Assembly (NCBI GenBank): GCA_023128825.1
Contig: JAGMDF010000016.1
Span: forward strand, 1 to 32,637
Direction of reading: 5' to 3'
Source: Caldifarciminota bacterium
GTDB taxonomy: Bacteria; Hydrothermota; Tepidihabitantia; B3-TA06
Length of the DNA: 32,637 bases
A program made the position numbers and the translations under genes. How positions within the stretch are numbered: position 1 is the stretch's first letter; each line of letters begins with the position of its first letter. Below, in pieces: positions 1 to 9,966 of this stretch. Under the pieces are notes generated by a model. That model saw nothing but the letters and a program-made list of their open reading frames with translations, did no database searches and was not told where the DNA came from.

Positions 1-1091
1 GCGTAGGTAGAGAACTTATAACCCTTCTTGTAGTCAAACTTCTCAACCGCCTTGATGAGTCCGCAGTTGCCTTCGGCGATGAGGTCTATGAACTCAAGCC
101 CCCGGTTGGTGTATCGCTTGGCGATGGAGATAACCAGGCGAACGTTGCCTTCGATCATCCGGTCGCGGGCGCGCAGGATGCTTGCCTCCATCTGTTCTAA
201 GCGAGCAAGGCTTTCTCTTGCTTCTTCTACTGTCCGCCCGAAGTTGCGCTCGGCGCGACGCAGATCCGTGCGAGCTTCGTGGAACTCGGGGCTGGCTGAT
301 GCGGATGCGCTACTGGCAGCCTTCGCCTTGAGTCCCTCAACACGACTGGTCATCGTGATAAGTTCGGAGATCTCCCGTTTGTATCGCCCGGTGTATTCCT
401 TGACAATATCGTGTTGCAGGGAAAGATTCATTACTTTCTTATGGATCTTATCGCGCAGCTTTTCTACCTCCTTCTCCTCTTCCTTGGTCCGGTTGCGTCG
501 CCGGGTTGCCTCACGCAACTGCCCGTTTAACTCTTCAAGTTTATGGAAGTTACGAATAAAACTCTGTTTCCAGCGCTGGTATAACCTCTTGTCGATAACC
601 GAGTCGATGTCAGGCTTGGCGATCTGGTCCACGTGCACCTCCCCATTCTCCACCGCTCTGCATTGCTCAAGAAGCTGATCAAGCATCCCCGAGGTTCCCA
701 ATATCTCATGCTGCAGCTGGATGTAACCCTCTTCCATACGGCGGGAGTAGCGGACCTCATCTTGCTTGGTTAAAAGCCCGAACTTGTTGAGTTCCTTGAA
801 GTACGACCGGGTAGAATCCTTGCGCCCCCTGGCACGAGGAAGCTTGTAGGTCTTCTCCTTTGGTCCCTCATGGATAACCTCACCCTCTGCCACAAGTTTT
901 ACACCGTGTTCTCTAAGCCTTACTATTATCTCATCTACCTCCTCAGAGGAGACGTAGGTTTCGGGCAGATAGCTCTCAAGTTCCTTATAGGTTATAGTCC
1001 GGCGATCCTTAACCTGGGTAAGGATCTTATCCGCAACCTCTCTGCCGCTTAGGGTTATCGCGGCTGCTTGAACGTTTGCTTTCTTATTCAT
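1..1091 (-). CDS. rpoD: RNA polymerase primary sigma factor RpoD (sigma-70), C-terminus cut by window edge
   Basis: The first 363 codons of a primary sigma factor, read from the reverse complement; the frame stays open to base 1, so the gene is partial. Seen: an N-terminal region-1.1-like segment (about residues 15-65), region 1.2 (around [19 protein letters not shown]), a charged non-conserved segment with an SSASASAS stretch, then region 2 with [16 protein letters not shown] and [20 protein letters not shown], stopping at KFSTYA inside regions 2.2/2.3. Family knowledge: RpoD directs core RNA polymerase to housekeeping promoters. The canonical DLIQEGNIGLMKAV reads [14 protein letters not shown] here, a mild departure. 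The start ATG overlaps the dnaG stop in an ATGA junction, so translation is probably coupled. It is the last visible gene of an rpsU-mutS2-dnaG-rpoD unit. Confidence 0.96.
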   Translation of the reverse strand, partial: MNKKANVQAAAITLSGREVADKILTQVKDRRTITYKELESYLPETYVSSEEVDEIIVRLREHGVKLVAEGEVIHEGPKEKTYKLPRARGRKDSTRSYFKELNKFGLLTKQDEVRYSRRMEEGYIQLQHEILGTSGMLDQLLEQCRAVENGEVHVDQIAKPDIDSVIDKRLYQRWKQSFIRNFHKLEELNGQLREATRRRNRTKEEEKEVEKLRDKIHKKVMNLSLQHDIVKEYTGRYKREISELITMTSRVEGLKAKAASSASASASPEFHEARTDLRRAERNFGRTVEEARESLARLEQMEASILRARDRMIEGNVRLVISIAKRYTNRGLEFIDLIAEGNCGLIKAVEKFDYKKGYKFSTY

Positions 1092-2791
1092 ATCTCCTGA
1101 TAGATTTTGTTGCTTTCTTTATCTAACTCATTCAACTGAACAAGGATGCTGCGTGCGCGCTCAGCATCCCCTGAACGTTCGGCTTGCGTAAGTTCACGAC
1201 GCAGAGCATCTCGTCTGCGCCTGTAAAGGTAGTGCGCTAACGCGCGTGCGAACTCATCGCATGAGTAGTTAACATCTGAAAAGCTCCACCGAGAAACCTG
1301 ACTCTGCATCTGGGGCGGCAGTGAATCGATTATCTCACCCACAGTAAAGTTTTCTCGTGTCTCGGCAAGATGATAAAGCTTCTCTGCAAGTTCCCGCCTC
1401 TCTCCTTCCGGAAAGAAACTCAGAGGAAGATGCTTAGAGGCCAGACGAATAAACTCGGCGCTCTGAACCATCATCTTAAATAACCTTTCCTCAGGATCCG
1501 GGGAGCCGGTAACCGGTTTTGGACTCTTCGCATTCCCTGACTTAGCGGGTCTCGCCAGCTCTGCCAACACCTTCCTATCAATTCTAATAAGGTTTGCCGC
1601 TTCGTCAAGGTACAATTCGCGACGTAAGCGATCAGGCACACGACTGATAAGTGATACCATAGCCTCGGCGGCCTTCTTTCGATCTGCGGTTGTAGAAGGG
1701 GAAAGCAGGTTATAGACGAACGCCATGGGTTCCTGGGCTTGTTCAAGCAAAGAGTTGAACTCATCCGGGGAGTGAGAGGCAAGAAAGGAGTCGGGGTCTT
1801 CGCCTTCTGGAAGCAGGAGAAGCTTTACGTCAAGATCGGCTGCAAGCACCTCTGCAAGCGCCCGCTGCGCGGCCTTGCGTCCGGCTTCGTCACCGTCAAA
1901 GACAAGGATAACCTTATCCGTGTACCGGGAAAGGACCTTGGCCTGCCCGCCTGTGAAGGCCGTTCCCAGGGGTGCCACCACGTTGTGGAACCCTTCCTGT
2001 GCAAGCCTTAAGACATCCATCTGTCCTTCCACAAGCAGAGTCCCTTCTCGCCTGAGATAGGGTCGGGCCTTGTGGAGTCCGTAAAGAAGCCTGCCCTTCT
2101 TAAACAGCCTGGTTTCAGGTGTATTGACGTACTTGGCAGGATTGGGATCATCTCCCCACACGCGACCTGAAAACCCCACAAGCCTGCCTGAAGGCGTCCG
2201 CAGTGGAAATACGATGCGTCCGGCAAGGAAGGGATAAAGCCTGCCTGAACTGCTGCCCAGAACCCCGGCATCGCTTAAAACCTTGGTGGCAAGCTTTGCC
2301 TCTCTGGCTCTTGAAAGAAGAAGCGAGGTATCGTGTGGCACAAGACCAAGCTCGAAACCCTTGACCGTTTCCCTATTCAAACCTCGTTCGACCAGATAAC
2401 GCTGAGCATCTAAACCGTCCTGTGACCAGAGGGTTTCGGTATAGATCTTGTGAGCCAACCCCAGCGCATCAACCATAGGCTTCGTTGGATCGTCCTCAGC
2501 GGTGTATTCGATCCTTATACCCAAACGCTCGGCCAACTGCTTAACCGCCTCGGGGAAAGAAAGGTTCTCGTAGTTCATGATGAAGGTGATGACGTTTCCG
2601 CCTGCACCGCACCCGAAGCAGTAGTAGGCCTGACGATCAGGGCTTACGTTGAAGGATGGGGTCTTCTCCTGATGAAAGGGACAAAGCCCGACAAAGCTTT
2701 TGCCTGAACGCTTGAGCTTTACGTAGGAACCGATAAGCCCGACTATATCGGTTTCGGCACGAACCCGTTCGATTACCTCCTGAGGAATCAT
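1088..2791 (-). CDS. dnaG: DNA primase DnaG
   Basis: 567-aa bacterial primase that synthesises RNA primers at the replication fork. Seen: an N-terminal CHC2 zinc finger with Cys37, His40, Cys58 and Cys61 (LCPFH ... [10 protein letters not shown]), the catalytic core with [21 protein letters not shown], and a TOPRIM domain with the acidic motifs [10 protein letters not shown] and [15 protein letters not shown]. The C-terminal roughly 150 residues are a charged helical region in the place of the DnaB-interacting domain. Length is near the usual 580-600 aa. The ATG overlaps the mutS2 stop by 4 nt (ATGA), and its own stop overlaps rpoD the same way, so mutS2-dnaG-rpoD are very likely co-translated. 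Assignment is secure. Confidence 0.98.
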   Translation of the reverse strand: MIPQEVIERVRAETDIVGLIGSYVKLKRSGKSFVGLCPFHQEKTPSFNVSPDRQAYYCFGCGAGGNVITFIMNYENLSFPEAVKQLAERLGIRIEYTAEDDPTKPMVDALGLAHKIYTETLWSQDGLDAQRYLVERGLNRETVKGFELGLVPHDTSLLLSRAREAKLATKVLSDAGVLGSSSGRLYPFLAGRIVFPLRTPSGRLVGFSGRVWGDDPNPAKYVNTPETRLFKKGRLLYGLHKARPYLRREGTLLVEGQMDVLRLAQEGFHNVVAPLGTAFTGGQAKVLSRYTDKVILVFDGDEAGRKAAQRALAEVLAADLDVKLLLLPEGEDPDSFLASHSPDEFNSLLEQAQEPMAFVYNLLSPSTTADRKKAAEAMVSLISRVPDRLRRELYLDEAANLIRIDRKVLAELARPAKSGNAKSPKPVTGSPDPEERLFKMMVQSAEFIRLASKHLPLSFFPEGERRELAEKLYHLAETRENFTVGEIIDSLPPQMQSQVSRWSFSDVNYSCDEFARALAHYLYRRRRDALRRELTQAERSGDAERARSILVQLNELDKESNKIYQEI

Positions 2792-5109
2792 GACGCCAGC
2801 TTCAACACGGTCACGCCGTCGCCTCCCTCAAAAGGTTCGCCTACCCTGAACGAGGAAACTCGCTTATCCCGCCTTGCGAACTCCATCACCATGTTACGAA
2901 GCACCCCGGTCCCTTTGCCGTGAACTATGGCCACTTCTTCGACCCCCAGGGCTAAAGCTTCGCTGACGTGTGTCAGGAGACGATCGTATGCCTCATCTGC
3001 GTACATCCCTCGAAGATGAAGCCTGGGATTAAACTCCGCATCCGATTGTATTCCGGCAGATGAGTTCACTTCGGTCAGGGACCCTTTGAACTCTCCCTCG
3101 GCAGGAGAAAGGTCACTCAAAGGCCTGACCATCTTCAGGGTGCCGAACTCAACTAAGGCCTCGCCGGAACGCTCATTGATCTCGGCTATCACCCCTTCGC
3201 GCTTAAGCTGGCGCGAGTTAACCCTTAGGCCTTCTGCTAATCCTGGGGCTGTCCTGGACTGTTCTGTCTCCTCTTGATCCGCTCTCAGGGCAGAACCCTG
3301 AGCGTCCACGAACTCCTTGGCTCTAAGGATGGATTCCCGTGAGGCCTGGGTTTCTTTTATCTCTCGCACCAGGTTTTCAATCTCGCGGCGCGCCTCAGAA
3401 AGCAGCATTTCGCGCTCCCTAATCATCTCGGCATCAAACCGCTTGCGCCGCTCGGCAAGTTCGGTCCCCTCGCGCTCGAAGCGGGCCTTTGCCTGAGCTG
3501 TCTCCTTGAGATTTGCCTCAAGCCCCTCACGCAGTTCTTCGGCCTTGCGGTGTTCGCTGGAGAGCTTGGCGATAAGGGATGAGGACTCCAGAAGCTCAGG
3601 CCTTAAGAAGCTGCGCGCCTCGTCAATCACCTGACTGGGAAATCCTACCTCGTCAGCGACCTCAAGTGCGTTGGACGTACCCGGAATACCCACGATGAGC
3701 CGGTAGGTCGGGTGATCGGTAAACTCCATGCCTGCGTTCTGCATCGAGGAATTCTCTTCTACAAAGTACTTCAGAGACTCAAGGTGGCTTGTGGCTATCA
3801 CCGTTGCGCCTTTCCTGGCAAGGGCTGCAAGAACCGCCATACCCAGGGCGCCCCCCTCCTCAGGCGAGGTTGATGCGCCAAGCTCATCCAAAAGGATAAG
3901 CGACTCCTCGTCCGCCTGCGCAAGTATCTTTCGCAGGTTGGCAAGGTGCGCGGTAAAGCTTGATAGATCGTCGTCAATGGACTGCTCGTCCCCTATGTCT
4001 ATAAAAACCTTGCGGAAGAAGGGGATGCGGGTGTCGCGAGAGGCAGGCACGTGAAGCCCGGAGGAAGAAAATAAGGCCGCAAGCCCGATTGTCTTGAGAA
4101 CAACGGTCTTGCCGCCAGCGTTGGGTCCGGAGATAAGAAGCACCCGGACGGAAGGATCAAGCTTAAGGTCAAGCGGAACCACCTCTCGCTTTAGGGCGAG
4201 CAAGGGATGTCGAGCGGCAAGAAGCTCCATTACCTCGCCCGCCGGGGATACCTCGGCAGCCTTAAAGAGCCTCGCCCACTCCGCTCTGGCAAAGATGAAG
4301 TCAAGCTCGGCCACCACATCAAGGCTGGCGCGGATGTCCGCAAGGTTTTCCCTGACAGCTTCGGCAAGCGCTCGAAGCACGCGCTCAACCTCCTCGCGTT
4401 CTTCTTCACGAATACGACGCAATCGGTTGTTAGCGGCAACCGTCTCGAAAGGCTCTACAAAAACCGTTGCCCCGCCGCTTGATGTGCCGTGCACTATGCC
4501 TTCGAGCTCGGACTCACGGTCCCTGCGCACGGCAAGCACAAGCCTGCTCTCGCGGAAGTGTATGGGCGAGTCCTGAAATATCTCTTTGCCAGAAGCAACC
4601 GACGCCTCAAGGGTACGCAGCACCTCTTTGCGCGCCGAAGCCATAGCCCGCCTTAATTCTCCCAGACGCGGGGAGGCGGATTCCTTGACACCTTCCTCGT
4701 CCACCGTTGCCGTTATACCCCTGCGAAGATCATCAAAGGTAGTAAGCATGTCACCCGTTTCTCTCAAAAGAGGAAACCCTTCCCGTCTGGCTGAAGCAAG
4801 CGCGCGCGTAATACGTTCAAACCCCTCCAGAACCTGAGCCAGCTTCAGGAACTCTAAAGGTGATAGGTAGGCTTCCTTCTCAAGCTTTGCAAGCAGCTCG
4901 TCACCGGGTGCGCATAAGCCGAAGGGCAACGTGTGAGGAAAGCGTAGTGCTTCCTCGGTCTCGGCAAACCGCCTTCTGGCCTGCTGGACGCCCCGGCATG
5001 GAGCCAAGACCTCCGCACGCCGCTTGCCACGCATCGTTGCACACTTCTCGCTCAGGATAGTGCGGATACGCGCAAAATCGAGACGCTCGAACGTCTCTGT
5101 GGCAATCAC
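2788..5109 (-). CDS. mutS2: MutS2 family ATPase with C-terminal Smr domain
   Basis: 773-aa MutS2-type protein. Seen: MutS-like core, Walker A GPNAGGKT at residues 328-335, Walker B LILLDEL at about 404-410, a long charged coiled coil in the region about 510-620, and a C-terminal Smr domain with LHLRGMYADEA and HGKGTGVLRNMV. It lacks the N-terminal mismatch-recognition domain of MutS1. Family knowledge: MutS2 has been linked to suppression of recombination and, in Bacillus, to splitting collided ribosomes (RqcU), which would suit a place beside a ribosomal protein gene. Start is GTG at 5109 with an AAGGAG about 10 nt upstream inside the end of rpsU; only one base separates the two genes. Odd points: the usual GAGTDP after Walker B reads GASTSP, and the LDLR of Smr domains reads LHLR. 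Confidence 0.95.
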   Translation of the reverse strand: MIATETFERLDFARIRTILSEKCATMRGKRRAEVLAPCRGVQQARRRFAETEEALRFPHTLPFGLCAPGDELLAKLEKEAYLSPLEFLKLAQVLEGFERITRALASARREGFPLLRETGDMLTTFDDLRRGITATVDEEGVKESASPRLGELRRAMASARKEVLRTLEASVASGKEIFQDSPIHFRESRLVLAVRRDRESELEGIVHGTSSGGATVFVEPFETVAANNRLRRIREEEREEVERVLRALAEAVRENLADIRASLDVVAELDFIFARAEWARLFKAAEVSPAGEVMELLAARHPLLALKREVVPLDLKLDPSVRVLLISGPNAGGKTVVLKTIGLAALFSSSGLHVPASRDTRIPFFRKVFIDIGDEQSIDDDLSSFTAHLANLRKILAQADEESLILLDELGASTSPEEGGALGMAVLAALARKGATVIATSHLESLKYFVEENSSMQNAGMEFTDHPTYRLIVGIPGTSNALEVADEVGFPSQVIDEARSFLRPELLESSSLIAKLSSEHRKAEELREGLEANLKETAQAKARFEREGTELAERRKRFDAEMIREREMLLSEARREIENLVREIKETQASRESILRAKEFVDAQGSALRADQEETEQSRTAPGLAEGLRVNSRQLKREGVIAEINERSGEALVEFGTLKMVRPLSDLSPAEGEFKGSLTEVNSSAGIQSDAEFNPRLHLRGMYADEAYDRLLTHVSEALALGVEEVAIVHGKGTGVLRNMVMEFARRDKRVSSFRVGEPFEGGDGVTVLKLAS

Positions 5110-5110
5110 C

Positions 5111-5308
5111 CTAGTACCGCTCCTTCTGATGACGACGCCATGCCCTGCGCCGGGCCTCGATTATCTTGCGCTTGCGTTTCTCGCTCGGCTTCTCATAAAA
5201 CTGATGACGCTTGTAGTCGCGCAAAACCGCCGCCTTTTCACAGGCGCGGCGGAATCGTCTCATAAAGCTCTCATACGACTCGCCTTCGCGGACACTAATA
5301 CCTGCCAA
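5111..5308 (-). CDS. rpsU: 30S ribosomal protein S21 (TTG start)
   Basis: Small basic 65-aa S21. Seen: ISVREGESYESFMRRFRRAC, then EKAAVLRDYKRHQFYEKPSE, and a basic tail KRKRKIIEARRRAWRRHQKE. These match the S21 core, which binds the 30S platform near the anti-Shine-Dalgarno end of 16S rRNA. The start is TTG at 5308, because a near-perfect Shine-Dalgarno (AAAGGAGGTGA) lies 8 nt upstream and the resulting length is normal for the family. An in-frame ATG at 5359 would add 17 residues upstream of the SD and has no ribosome site of its own. The gene heads the mutS2-dnaG-rpoD unit. Confidence 0.93.
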   Translation of the reverse strand: MAGISVREGESYESFMRRFRRACEKAAVLRDYKRHQFYEKPSEKRKRKIIEARRRAWRRHQKERY

Positions 5309-5313
5309 TAGAT

Positions 5314-5324
5314 TCACCTCCTTT
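5314..5324 (-). promoter_or_regulatory. Strong Shine-Dalgarno deciding the rpsU TTG start
   Basis: Minus strand reads AAAGGAGGTGA followed, 8 nt after the GGAGG core, by TTG at 5308. It is the longest anti-SD match seen in the window and places the start of S21 at the rare codon rather than at the upstream ATG. Confidence 0.85.
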
Positions 5325-5366
5325 CTATGGCGTCTAAGGGTTCTTTCTTCTTTATTCATAACCCAT

Positions 5367-5393
5367 GAAGAACGCTTTTGGAATGCGTTCTTC
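5367..5393. repeat. 9-bp perfect hairpin between rsmE and rpsU
   Basis: GAAGAACGC (5367-5375) is exactly complementary to GCGTTCTTC (5385-5393), with a 9-nt loop. No U-tract follows on the minus strand, so it is not a clear terminator. It may be a leader structure of the rpsU transcript or a processing site. Confidence 0.55.
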
Positions 5394-5394
5394 C

Positions 5395-5432
5395 AAAACG
5401 ACGCCGTCGCATCTTTGATGCGGTGCGTCGTT
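5395..5432 (-). terminator. Probable intrinsic terminator after rsmE
   Basis: On the minus strand an 8-bp outer stem (AACGACGC/GCGTCGTT), a small internal loop and a 6-bp inner stem (CGCATC/GATGCG, loop AAA) form a strong hairpin followed by TTTT. It starts within the rsmE stop codon and would separate grpE-dnaK-dnaJ-rsmE from rpsU-mutS2-dnaG-rpoD. The U-tract is short, so termination may be partial. Confidence 0.6.
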
Positions 5433-6153
5433 AGGCATCGTAGAGATTGTAGACATTAGCCAGGGCAGCTAAAGCTGCGGTTTCCGATCGCAGCCTGCGC
5501 GGCCCCAACGAAAAAACCTTGGCCCCGGCAGCACTAAGCCACTCTATCTCATCAGGCGCAAAACCGCCCTCAGGACCTATTACCAATAAAAGACGCCTGA
5601 CGCGCCTTTTCGTCAATCTTTCTCTCAGCTGGTGACGCGCTTCTTCCCAGGCCACCAGGGTATGATCATAATTAGGTATTATAGCAAGAAAATCGCGCAA
5701 GTCAAGTAGGGGGAGGATTTGGGGGGCTACCGAACGCATTGACTGCTTCATGGCGGAAACGATAATCCTCTCGAAGCGCGGCACCTTCTTCTCCTCCTCC
5801 CATTCAGGGACGGTGCGTGAGGTAACCAGCGGTTGAAAAGCGCTGACCCCCATCTCGGTGCATTTCTCGAACAGGGTCTCGATCCGTGGGGCCTTTATTA
5901 TACCGAAAGCCAACGTTACCTCAAGCAGTGGTTCACGTGGTTTTCGAAGGGTGGTGATGATCTGACCTTCCACCACGCTGTCCGAGACCGAGCTTACAAG
6001 CACCTGATACTCGGAGCCTTCCCCGTCGGTCACAAGGATACGATTCCCCCGCCGGTGACGCTTCACCTTGAAGATATGGTGCGCCTCCTCACCACGAATC
6101 GTTATCCTGCGGCCTGAGATCATTCGAGATGGTGCGTAGAAAAGTTCCTTCAT
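5431..6153 (-). CDS. rsmE: 16S rRNA (uracil1498-N3)-methyltransferase RsmE
   Basis: 240-aa SPOUT-fold methyltransferase that methylates N3 of U1498 in 16S rRNA using S-adenosylmethionine. Seen: an N-terminal PUA-like segment with [19 protein letters not shown], and the C-terminal knot with [18 protein letters not shown] and [20 protein letters not shown], which carry the SAM-binding GPEGG and the LRSETA motif diagnostic of the family. Full length. The ATG overlaps the dnaJ stop (ATGA), so it is probably translated by coupling behind dnaJ; a dnaJ-rsmE linkage is common in bacteria. Confidence 0.95.
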   Translation of the reverse strand: MKELFYAPSRMISGRRITIRGEEAHHIFKVKRHRRGNRILVTDGEGSEYQVLVSSVSDSVVEGQIITTLRKPREPLLEVTLAFGIIKAPRIETLFEKCTEMGVSAFQPLVTSRTVPEWEEEKKVPRFERIIVSAMKQSMRSVAPQILPLLDLRDFLAIIPNYDHTLVAWEEARHQLRERLTKRRVRRLLLVIGPEGGFAPDEIEWLSAAGAKVFSLGPRRLRSETAALAALANVYNLYDA

Positions 6154-7280
6154 CGCTTTGGTTTACGAGGTCTGGGGACTTTGTAGTCCTTATCGGCAAG
6201 CTCTTTGAGGAGTTTTCGCTGATCGGCGGAGACCCGTTTCGGTGTGTGAACGACGATGCGAACAAGCTCATCGCCCTTGCCGCCGTTAAGATGCCCTATG
6301 CCTTGTTTGTGGATGCGGTAGACGGCACCCGATTGGGTACCGGGCTGAATCTTTACCTTCTTATTCCCGTTGAGGGTCGGAACCTCTATTGGGCCGCCAA
6401 GTGCAGCAAGTGTAAAGGATATGGGAACCTCGATCATGACATTGTCGCCGATCCTGCGGAACAGGTCATGGGCCTTTTCTTCAAATTCGACTATGATGTC
6501 ACCGCGCCCACCCGGACCCCAATGTCCCTCGTTCCTCATGCGCATGTAGTTGCCTGCGGATACCCCGGCAGGGATGTTTATCTCTATCTTATGGGATTTC
6601 TTGACCCTGCCGGAACCACCGCACTCCTTGCAGGTTTCTCTGAAGGTCTCGCCTGTCCCGCGGCAAGCCGGGCAGGTCTGGCGCTGCTGGAACGAACCGA
6701 AGAAGGAGCGGGAAACGGTAACCACCTGTCCCCTGCCCTGGCAGGTGGAGCAGGTCTGAGGGTTGTGTCCGCCCTTGCCCACGCACGCCTCGCAGCGATC
6801 GTAGCAGGAGACCTGAACCTTCTTGTTAACACCTTCCGCGATCTCTTCTAAAGAGAGGGAGATCCTGATACGGATGTCGCCTCCCATCCTGCGGCGAGAA
6901 TCGGCTCTCCTGGATCCTGTCCCGCCGAAACCGAAGAGGCTCTCAAACAGGCTGGAGAAGATGTCCCCGAAGACGGAGTCCGTTTCGAACTCGCTGCGGT
7001 GCTGGCGGAAGAAGTCGTTCATGTCGAAGCCGGCCGGTCCGTACTGACGGTTCACCCCTTCGTGGCCGAAGTTATCGTAGAGCTCTTTCTTTTTGGGGTT
7101 AGAGAGCACGTCGTAGGCTTCACTTATCTCTTTGAAGCGCTCGCGCGCGCCCTCACGGTCCGAAGGGTTGGCGTCAGGGTGATTCTGGCGGGCCAGCTTG
7201 CGGTAGGCCTTCTTTATATCGTCTTCGGAGGCCGATTTATCAACACCAAGAACCTCGTAGTAGTCTCTTTTAGCAGCCAC
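6150..7280 (-). CDS. dnaJ: Chaperone DnaJ
   Basis: 376-aa type I Hsp40 that delivers clients to DnaK and stimulates its ATPase. Seen: J domain with the HPD tripeptide ([12 protein letters not shown]), a short G/F-rich linker ([12 protein letters not shown]), four CxxCxGxG zinc-binding repeats ([32 protein letters not shown]), and C-terminal substrate-binding domains. I chose the GTG at 7280 ([12 protein letters not shown]) because AAAGGAG lies 8 nt upstream. A GTG three codons earlier abuts that same SD and cannot use it. It follows dnaK after a 130-nt gap and overlaps rsmE downstream by 4 nt. Confidence 0.97.
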   Translation of the reverse strand: MAAKRDYYEVLGVDKSASEDDIKKAYRKLARQNHPDANPSDREGARERFKEISEAYDVLSNPKKKELYDNFGHEGVNRQYGPAGFDMNDFFRQHRSEFETDSVFGDIFSSLFESLFGFGGTGSRRADSRRRMGGDIRIRISLSLEEIAEGVNKKVQVSCYDRCEACVGKGGHNPQTCSTCQGRGQVVTVSRSFFGSFQQRQTCPACRGTGETFRETCKECGGSGRVKKSHKIEINIPAGVSAGNYMRMRNEGHWGPGGRGDIIVEFEEKAHDLFRRIGDNVMIEVPISFTLAALGGPIEVPTLNGNKKVKIQPGTQSGAVYRIHKQGIGHLNGGKGDELVRIVVHTPKRVSADQRKLLKELADKDYKVPRPRKPKR

Positions 7281-7344
7281 CCGTAACACTCCTTTCCTCA
7301 GCCCTTGAAAGGATTCTCGGAGTACTCAAACCCTGCCACAAGCT

Positions 7345-7373
7345 AGCATTCATCTGACACTTTTGAGAGTCAA
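7345..7373 (-). promoter_or_regulatory. Possible promoter between dnaK and dnaJ
   Basis: Minus strand TTGACT (7368-7373), 17 bp, then AATGCT (7345-7350). The -35 is good and the -10 poor (3 of 6). It could give dnaJ-rsmE independent expression, but read-through from dnaK is equally likely. No CIRCE-type GCACTC/GAGTGC inverted repeat is present. Confidence 0.3.
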
Positions 7374-7416
7374 CTGTAACATCTTATTAATCAAAGCATT
7401 ACACCCATAGCGCTCG

Positions 7417-9384
7417 TTAAGAGGTGTGTTGCGGGTCGGTGTGTTGCGGGTCTTCGTCGTCAATCACCTCGTAGTCGGCCTGGACGTCCTCGGCTTCTTT
7501 TTGTGCCTCGCCCTGCTCCGGGCCGGGCTCGGGACCCGGTTGAGGTCCCGCCTGCGGACCACCGGCCTGAGGTTCTGCTTGTTTGTAGAGAACCTCGGAG
7601 AGCTTGTAGGAGGCCTGCTGGAGTTCCTCCTGGGCCTTGTTGATCGCAGCCACGTCCTCACCCTTCATCGCCTCCTTGAGGGCGGCAATCTTTTCTTCTA
7701 TGGCCTTGCGGTCGGCCTGTGCAACCTTGTCGCCTGCCTCGCGCATGGTTTTCTCTACCGAGTAGATGAACCCGTCGGCTTTGTTGCGGGCATCAATCAC
7801 CTCGCGGTGCTTGCGATCCTCCGCCGCATGAACCTCGGCTTCCTTAACCATGCGCTCCTTTTCCTCATCTGAGAGACCGGAGGAGGCGGTTATGCGGATG
7901 GATTGCTCCTTTGCCGTGCCTTTATCCTTTGCGGATACATCCAGGATGCCGTTCTCGTCTATGTCGAAGGTGACCTCAATCTGGGGCACGCCTCGTGGAG
8001 CAGGCGGGATTCCATCAAGCTCGAAACGACCGAGAGTGCGGTTGTCTCGAGCCATGGGACGCTCGCCCTGAAGCACGTGAACGGTCACCGCAGGCTGGCC
8101 GTCCTCAGCCGTGGTGAAGGTCTCAGCCTTCCTTGTAGGGATGGTGGTGTTGCGAGGGATAAGTGTAGTCATCACCCCGCCCAGGGTTTCTATGCCGAGA
8201 GAAAGCGGTGTTACATCAAGCAGGACAAGGGATTCCTCGGCAGCTCCTTCAGGCGACGCCGCCAACGCCGCATGGGCAGCACCTATGGCTACCACCTCGT
8301 CAGGATTGATGCCCTTGTGAGGTTCCTTTCCGAAGAACTGACGGACACGTTCCTGAACCATAGGCATGCGTGTCTGACCGCCGACAAGGATCACCTCGCT
8401 GATATCGGCAGGGGTAACCTTTGCATCCGAAAGCGCCTGTTTGACCGGACCGAAGCTGCCCTCCACCAGATCGCCAACAAGCGATTCAAGCTTGGTGCGG
8501 GTCACAGACATCTCAAGATGCAAGGGACCCTTATCAGGATCCGAGGCGATGAACGGCTGGCTGATGGTTGTCTCTAAACTGGAGGAAAGCTCGACCTTCG
8601 CCTTCTCAGCCGCCTCCTTGATACGTGCAATGGCCGAACGATCCTTTGAAAGGTCAACCCCCTGCTCGCGCTTGAACTCGGCAATGATGTAGTCCATGAT
8701 CCGCTGATCGAAGTCGTCGCCGCCAAGATGGGTGTTCCCGTTGGTGGAAAGCACCTCGATGGTCTTGGCTTCCACGTCAACCTCGATAACGGAGATATCG
8801 AACGTTCCGCCGCCCAGATCGTAAACCGCCACCTTTGTCGAACGCTTCTTGTCAAGGCCGTAGGCGAGCGCGGCGGCGGTAGGTTCGTTGATTATTCGCA
8901 GAACCTCAAGTCCTGCAATCTTGCCCGCATCCTTGGTAGCATGACGCTGTGAGTCGTTGAAGTAGGCCGGAACAGAGATAACCGCCTGCTTGACAGGTTC
9001 GCCAAGATAGGCCTCAGCCGCCTTCCTGAGGTACTGTAAGATCATGGCCGAGATCTCTGGCGGGGCCATCTTGCGGCCGTCCACCTCAACCCATGCGTCT
9101 CCGTTGTCAGCGGGCACTACCTTGAAGGAGACCTTCTCACGCTCATCGGCGACCTCGGAGTAGCGCCTGCCCATAAATCGCTTGATGGAGTAAATCGTTT
9201 CATCGGGATGCAGCACCGCCTGACGCCTGGCCAGGATACCAACCAGCCTTTCCTTGCCAAAGGATACCACCGAAGGCGTGGTGCGGCCACCCTCAGGATT
9301 TGGTATCACAACCGGCTGCCCCCCCTCAACCACCGCCACACATGAGTTGGTGGTTCCCAGATCTATACCGATAACCTTTGCCAT
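7417..9384 (-). CDS. dnaK: Chaperone DnaK (Hsp70)
   Basis: 655-aa Hsp70. Seen: [18 protein letters not shown] phosphate-binding motif at the N-terminus, [53 protein letters not shown] and [13 protein letters not shown] in the nucleotide-binding domain. The substrate-binding domain carries [20 protein letters not shown], followed by the helical lid. It refolds proteins with DnaJ and the exchange factor GrpE. A P/G/Q-rich linker leads to YEVIDDEDP, then a tail containing two copies of DPQHT encoded by a 15-bp tandem DNA repeat. An AAGGA sits just upstream of the ATG, and only 6 nt separate it from grpE. Confidence 0.99.
   Translation of the reverse strand: MAKVIGIDLGTTNSCVAVVEGGQPVVIPNPEGGRTTPSVVSFGKERLVGILARRQAVLHPDETIYSIKRFMGRRYSEVADEREKVSFKVVPADNGDAWVEVDGRKMAPPEISAMILQYLRKAAEAYLGEPVKQAVISVPAYFNDSQRHATKDAGKIAGLEVLRIINEPTAAALAYGLDKKRSTKVAVYDLGGGTFDISVIEVDVEAKTIEVLSTNGNTHLGGDDFDQRIMDYIIAEFKREQGVDLSKDRSAIARIKEAAEKAKVELSSSLETTISQPFIASDPDKGPLHLEMSVTRTKLESLVGDLVEGSFGPVKQALSDAKVTPADISEVILVGGQTRMPMVQERVRQFFGKEPHKGINPDEVVAIGAAHAALAASPEGAAEESLVLLDVTPLSLGIETLGGVMTTLIPRNTTIPTRKAETFTTAEDGQPAVTVHVLQGERPMARDNRTLGRFELDGIPPAPRGVPQIEVTFDIDENGILDVSAKDKGTAKEQSIRITASSGLSDEEKERMVKEAEVHAAEDRKHREVIDARNKADGFIYSVEKTMREAGDKVAQADRKAIEEKIAALKEAMKGEDVAAINKAQEELQQASYKLSEVLYKQAEPQAGGPQAGPQPGPEPGPEQGEAQKEAEDVQADYEVIDDEDPQHTDPQHTS
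7426..7452. repeat. 15-bp tandem duplication at the 3' end of dnaK
   Basis: GTGTTGCGGGTCGGT followed by GTGTTGCGGGTC. It encodes the duplicated DPQHT at the DnaK C-terminus. Its core GTGTTGCGGGT resembles the GTGTTACGGGT minisatellite units elsewhere in the window, but the period differs (15 against 9 bp). Confidence 0.7.
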
Positions 9385-9390
9385 TGTTCC

Positions 9391-9957
9391 TTAATCCTCC
9401 TTGTCGCCACGGGGTCGCTCTTCGTCCGTGGTATCCTTTGAAGCTTCAGCTTCTTTCTTATCTTTTTTAACCTCTCTGGCCACGATCACCTGCGCAGGAC
9501 GCAGGACTTGATCAGCCAACGTAAATCCCTTCTTGGGCTCCTCCACCACCTGCCCGGGCTGTGTTTCTTGTGCCTCTACATACCCCACCGCTTCTGCCCT
9601 GGCAGGATCAAATTCGGTGCCCAGACAACTATACTGGATTAACCCGTACTTTGCAAGAGCGTCGCGGAACTGCGAGAAGATAAGTTCTACACCCTTTCGG
9701 TATGCATCGAACGTTTTTTCGTTATCTTCATTTATTACCGCCAGGGCGCGCTCGAAGTTATCCCAAATCTCTACCAGCGCTCCCAGCACCTCGGCCTGGG
9801 CCTGGATGCGAAGTTCTTCGCGCTCGCGCTGCCAGCGCTTGCGAGCGTTATCGAACTCGGCGGCTTTACGCAGCATAAGGGACTGAATCTCCGCAAGTTC
9901 CGCTTCTTTCGCGCGAAGTTCTTCCTTTAACTTGGACACGGGACCTTTTTTTACCAT
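9391..9957 (-). CDS. grpE: Nucleotide exchange factor GrpE
   Basis: 188-aa GrpE, the dimeric exchange factor of DnaK. Seen: a long N-terminal coiled coil (about residues 7-60, including AAEFDNARKRWQREREEL), then VEIWDNFERAL, and the beta-wing region with GTEFDPARAEAVGYVE and GFTLADQVLRPAQVIVA. The acidic/basic tail is low complexity. Start is uncertain. ATG 9957 lies only 9 nt from the -10 box, which would give a nearly leaderless mRNA. The GTG at 9939 has AAAAAGG 4 nt upstream and would remove six residues (MVKKGP). Both keep all conserved regions. It heads the grpE-dnaK-dnaJ-rsmE run; no hrcA is adjacent. Confidence 0.95.
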   Translation of the reverse strand: MVKKGPVSKLKEELRAKEAELAEIQSLMLRKAAEFDNARKRWQREREELRIQAQAEVLGALVEIWDNFERALAVINEDNEKTFDAYRKGVELIFSQFRDALAKYGLIQYSCLGTEFDPARAEAVGYVEAQETQPGQVVEEPKKGFTLADQVLRPAQVIVAREVKKDKKEAEASKDTTDEERPRGDKED

Positions 9958-9966
9958 CTAATTGTG

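Noticed and set aside
4094-4576. 160-aa plus-strand open frame inside mutS2
   Set aside because: Antisense shadow of a highly conserved gene; Ser/Arg-rich composition and no SD.
7903-8577. 224-aa plus-strand open frame inside dnaK
   Set aside because: Antisense shadow of dnaK.
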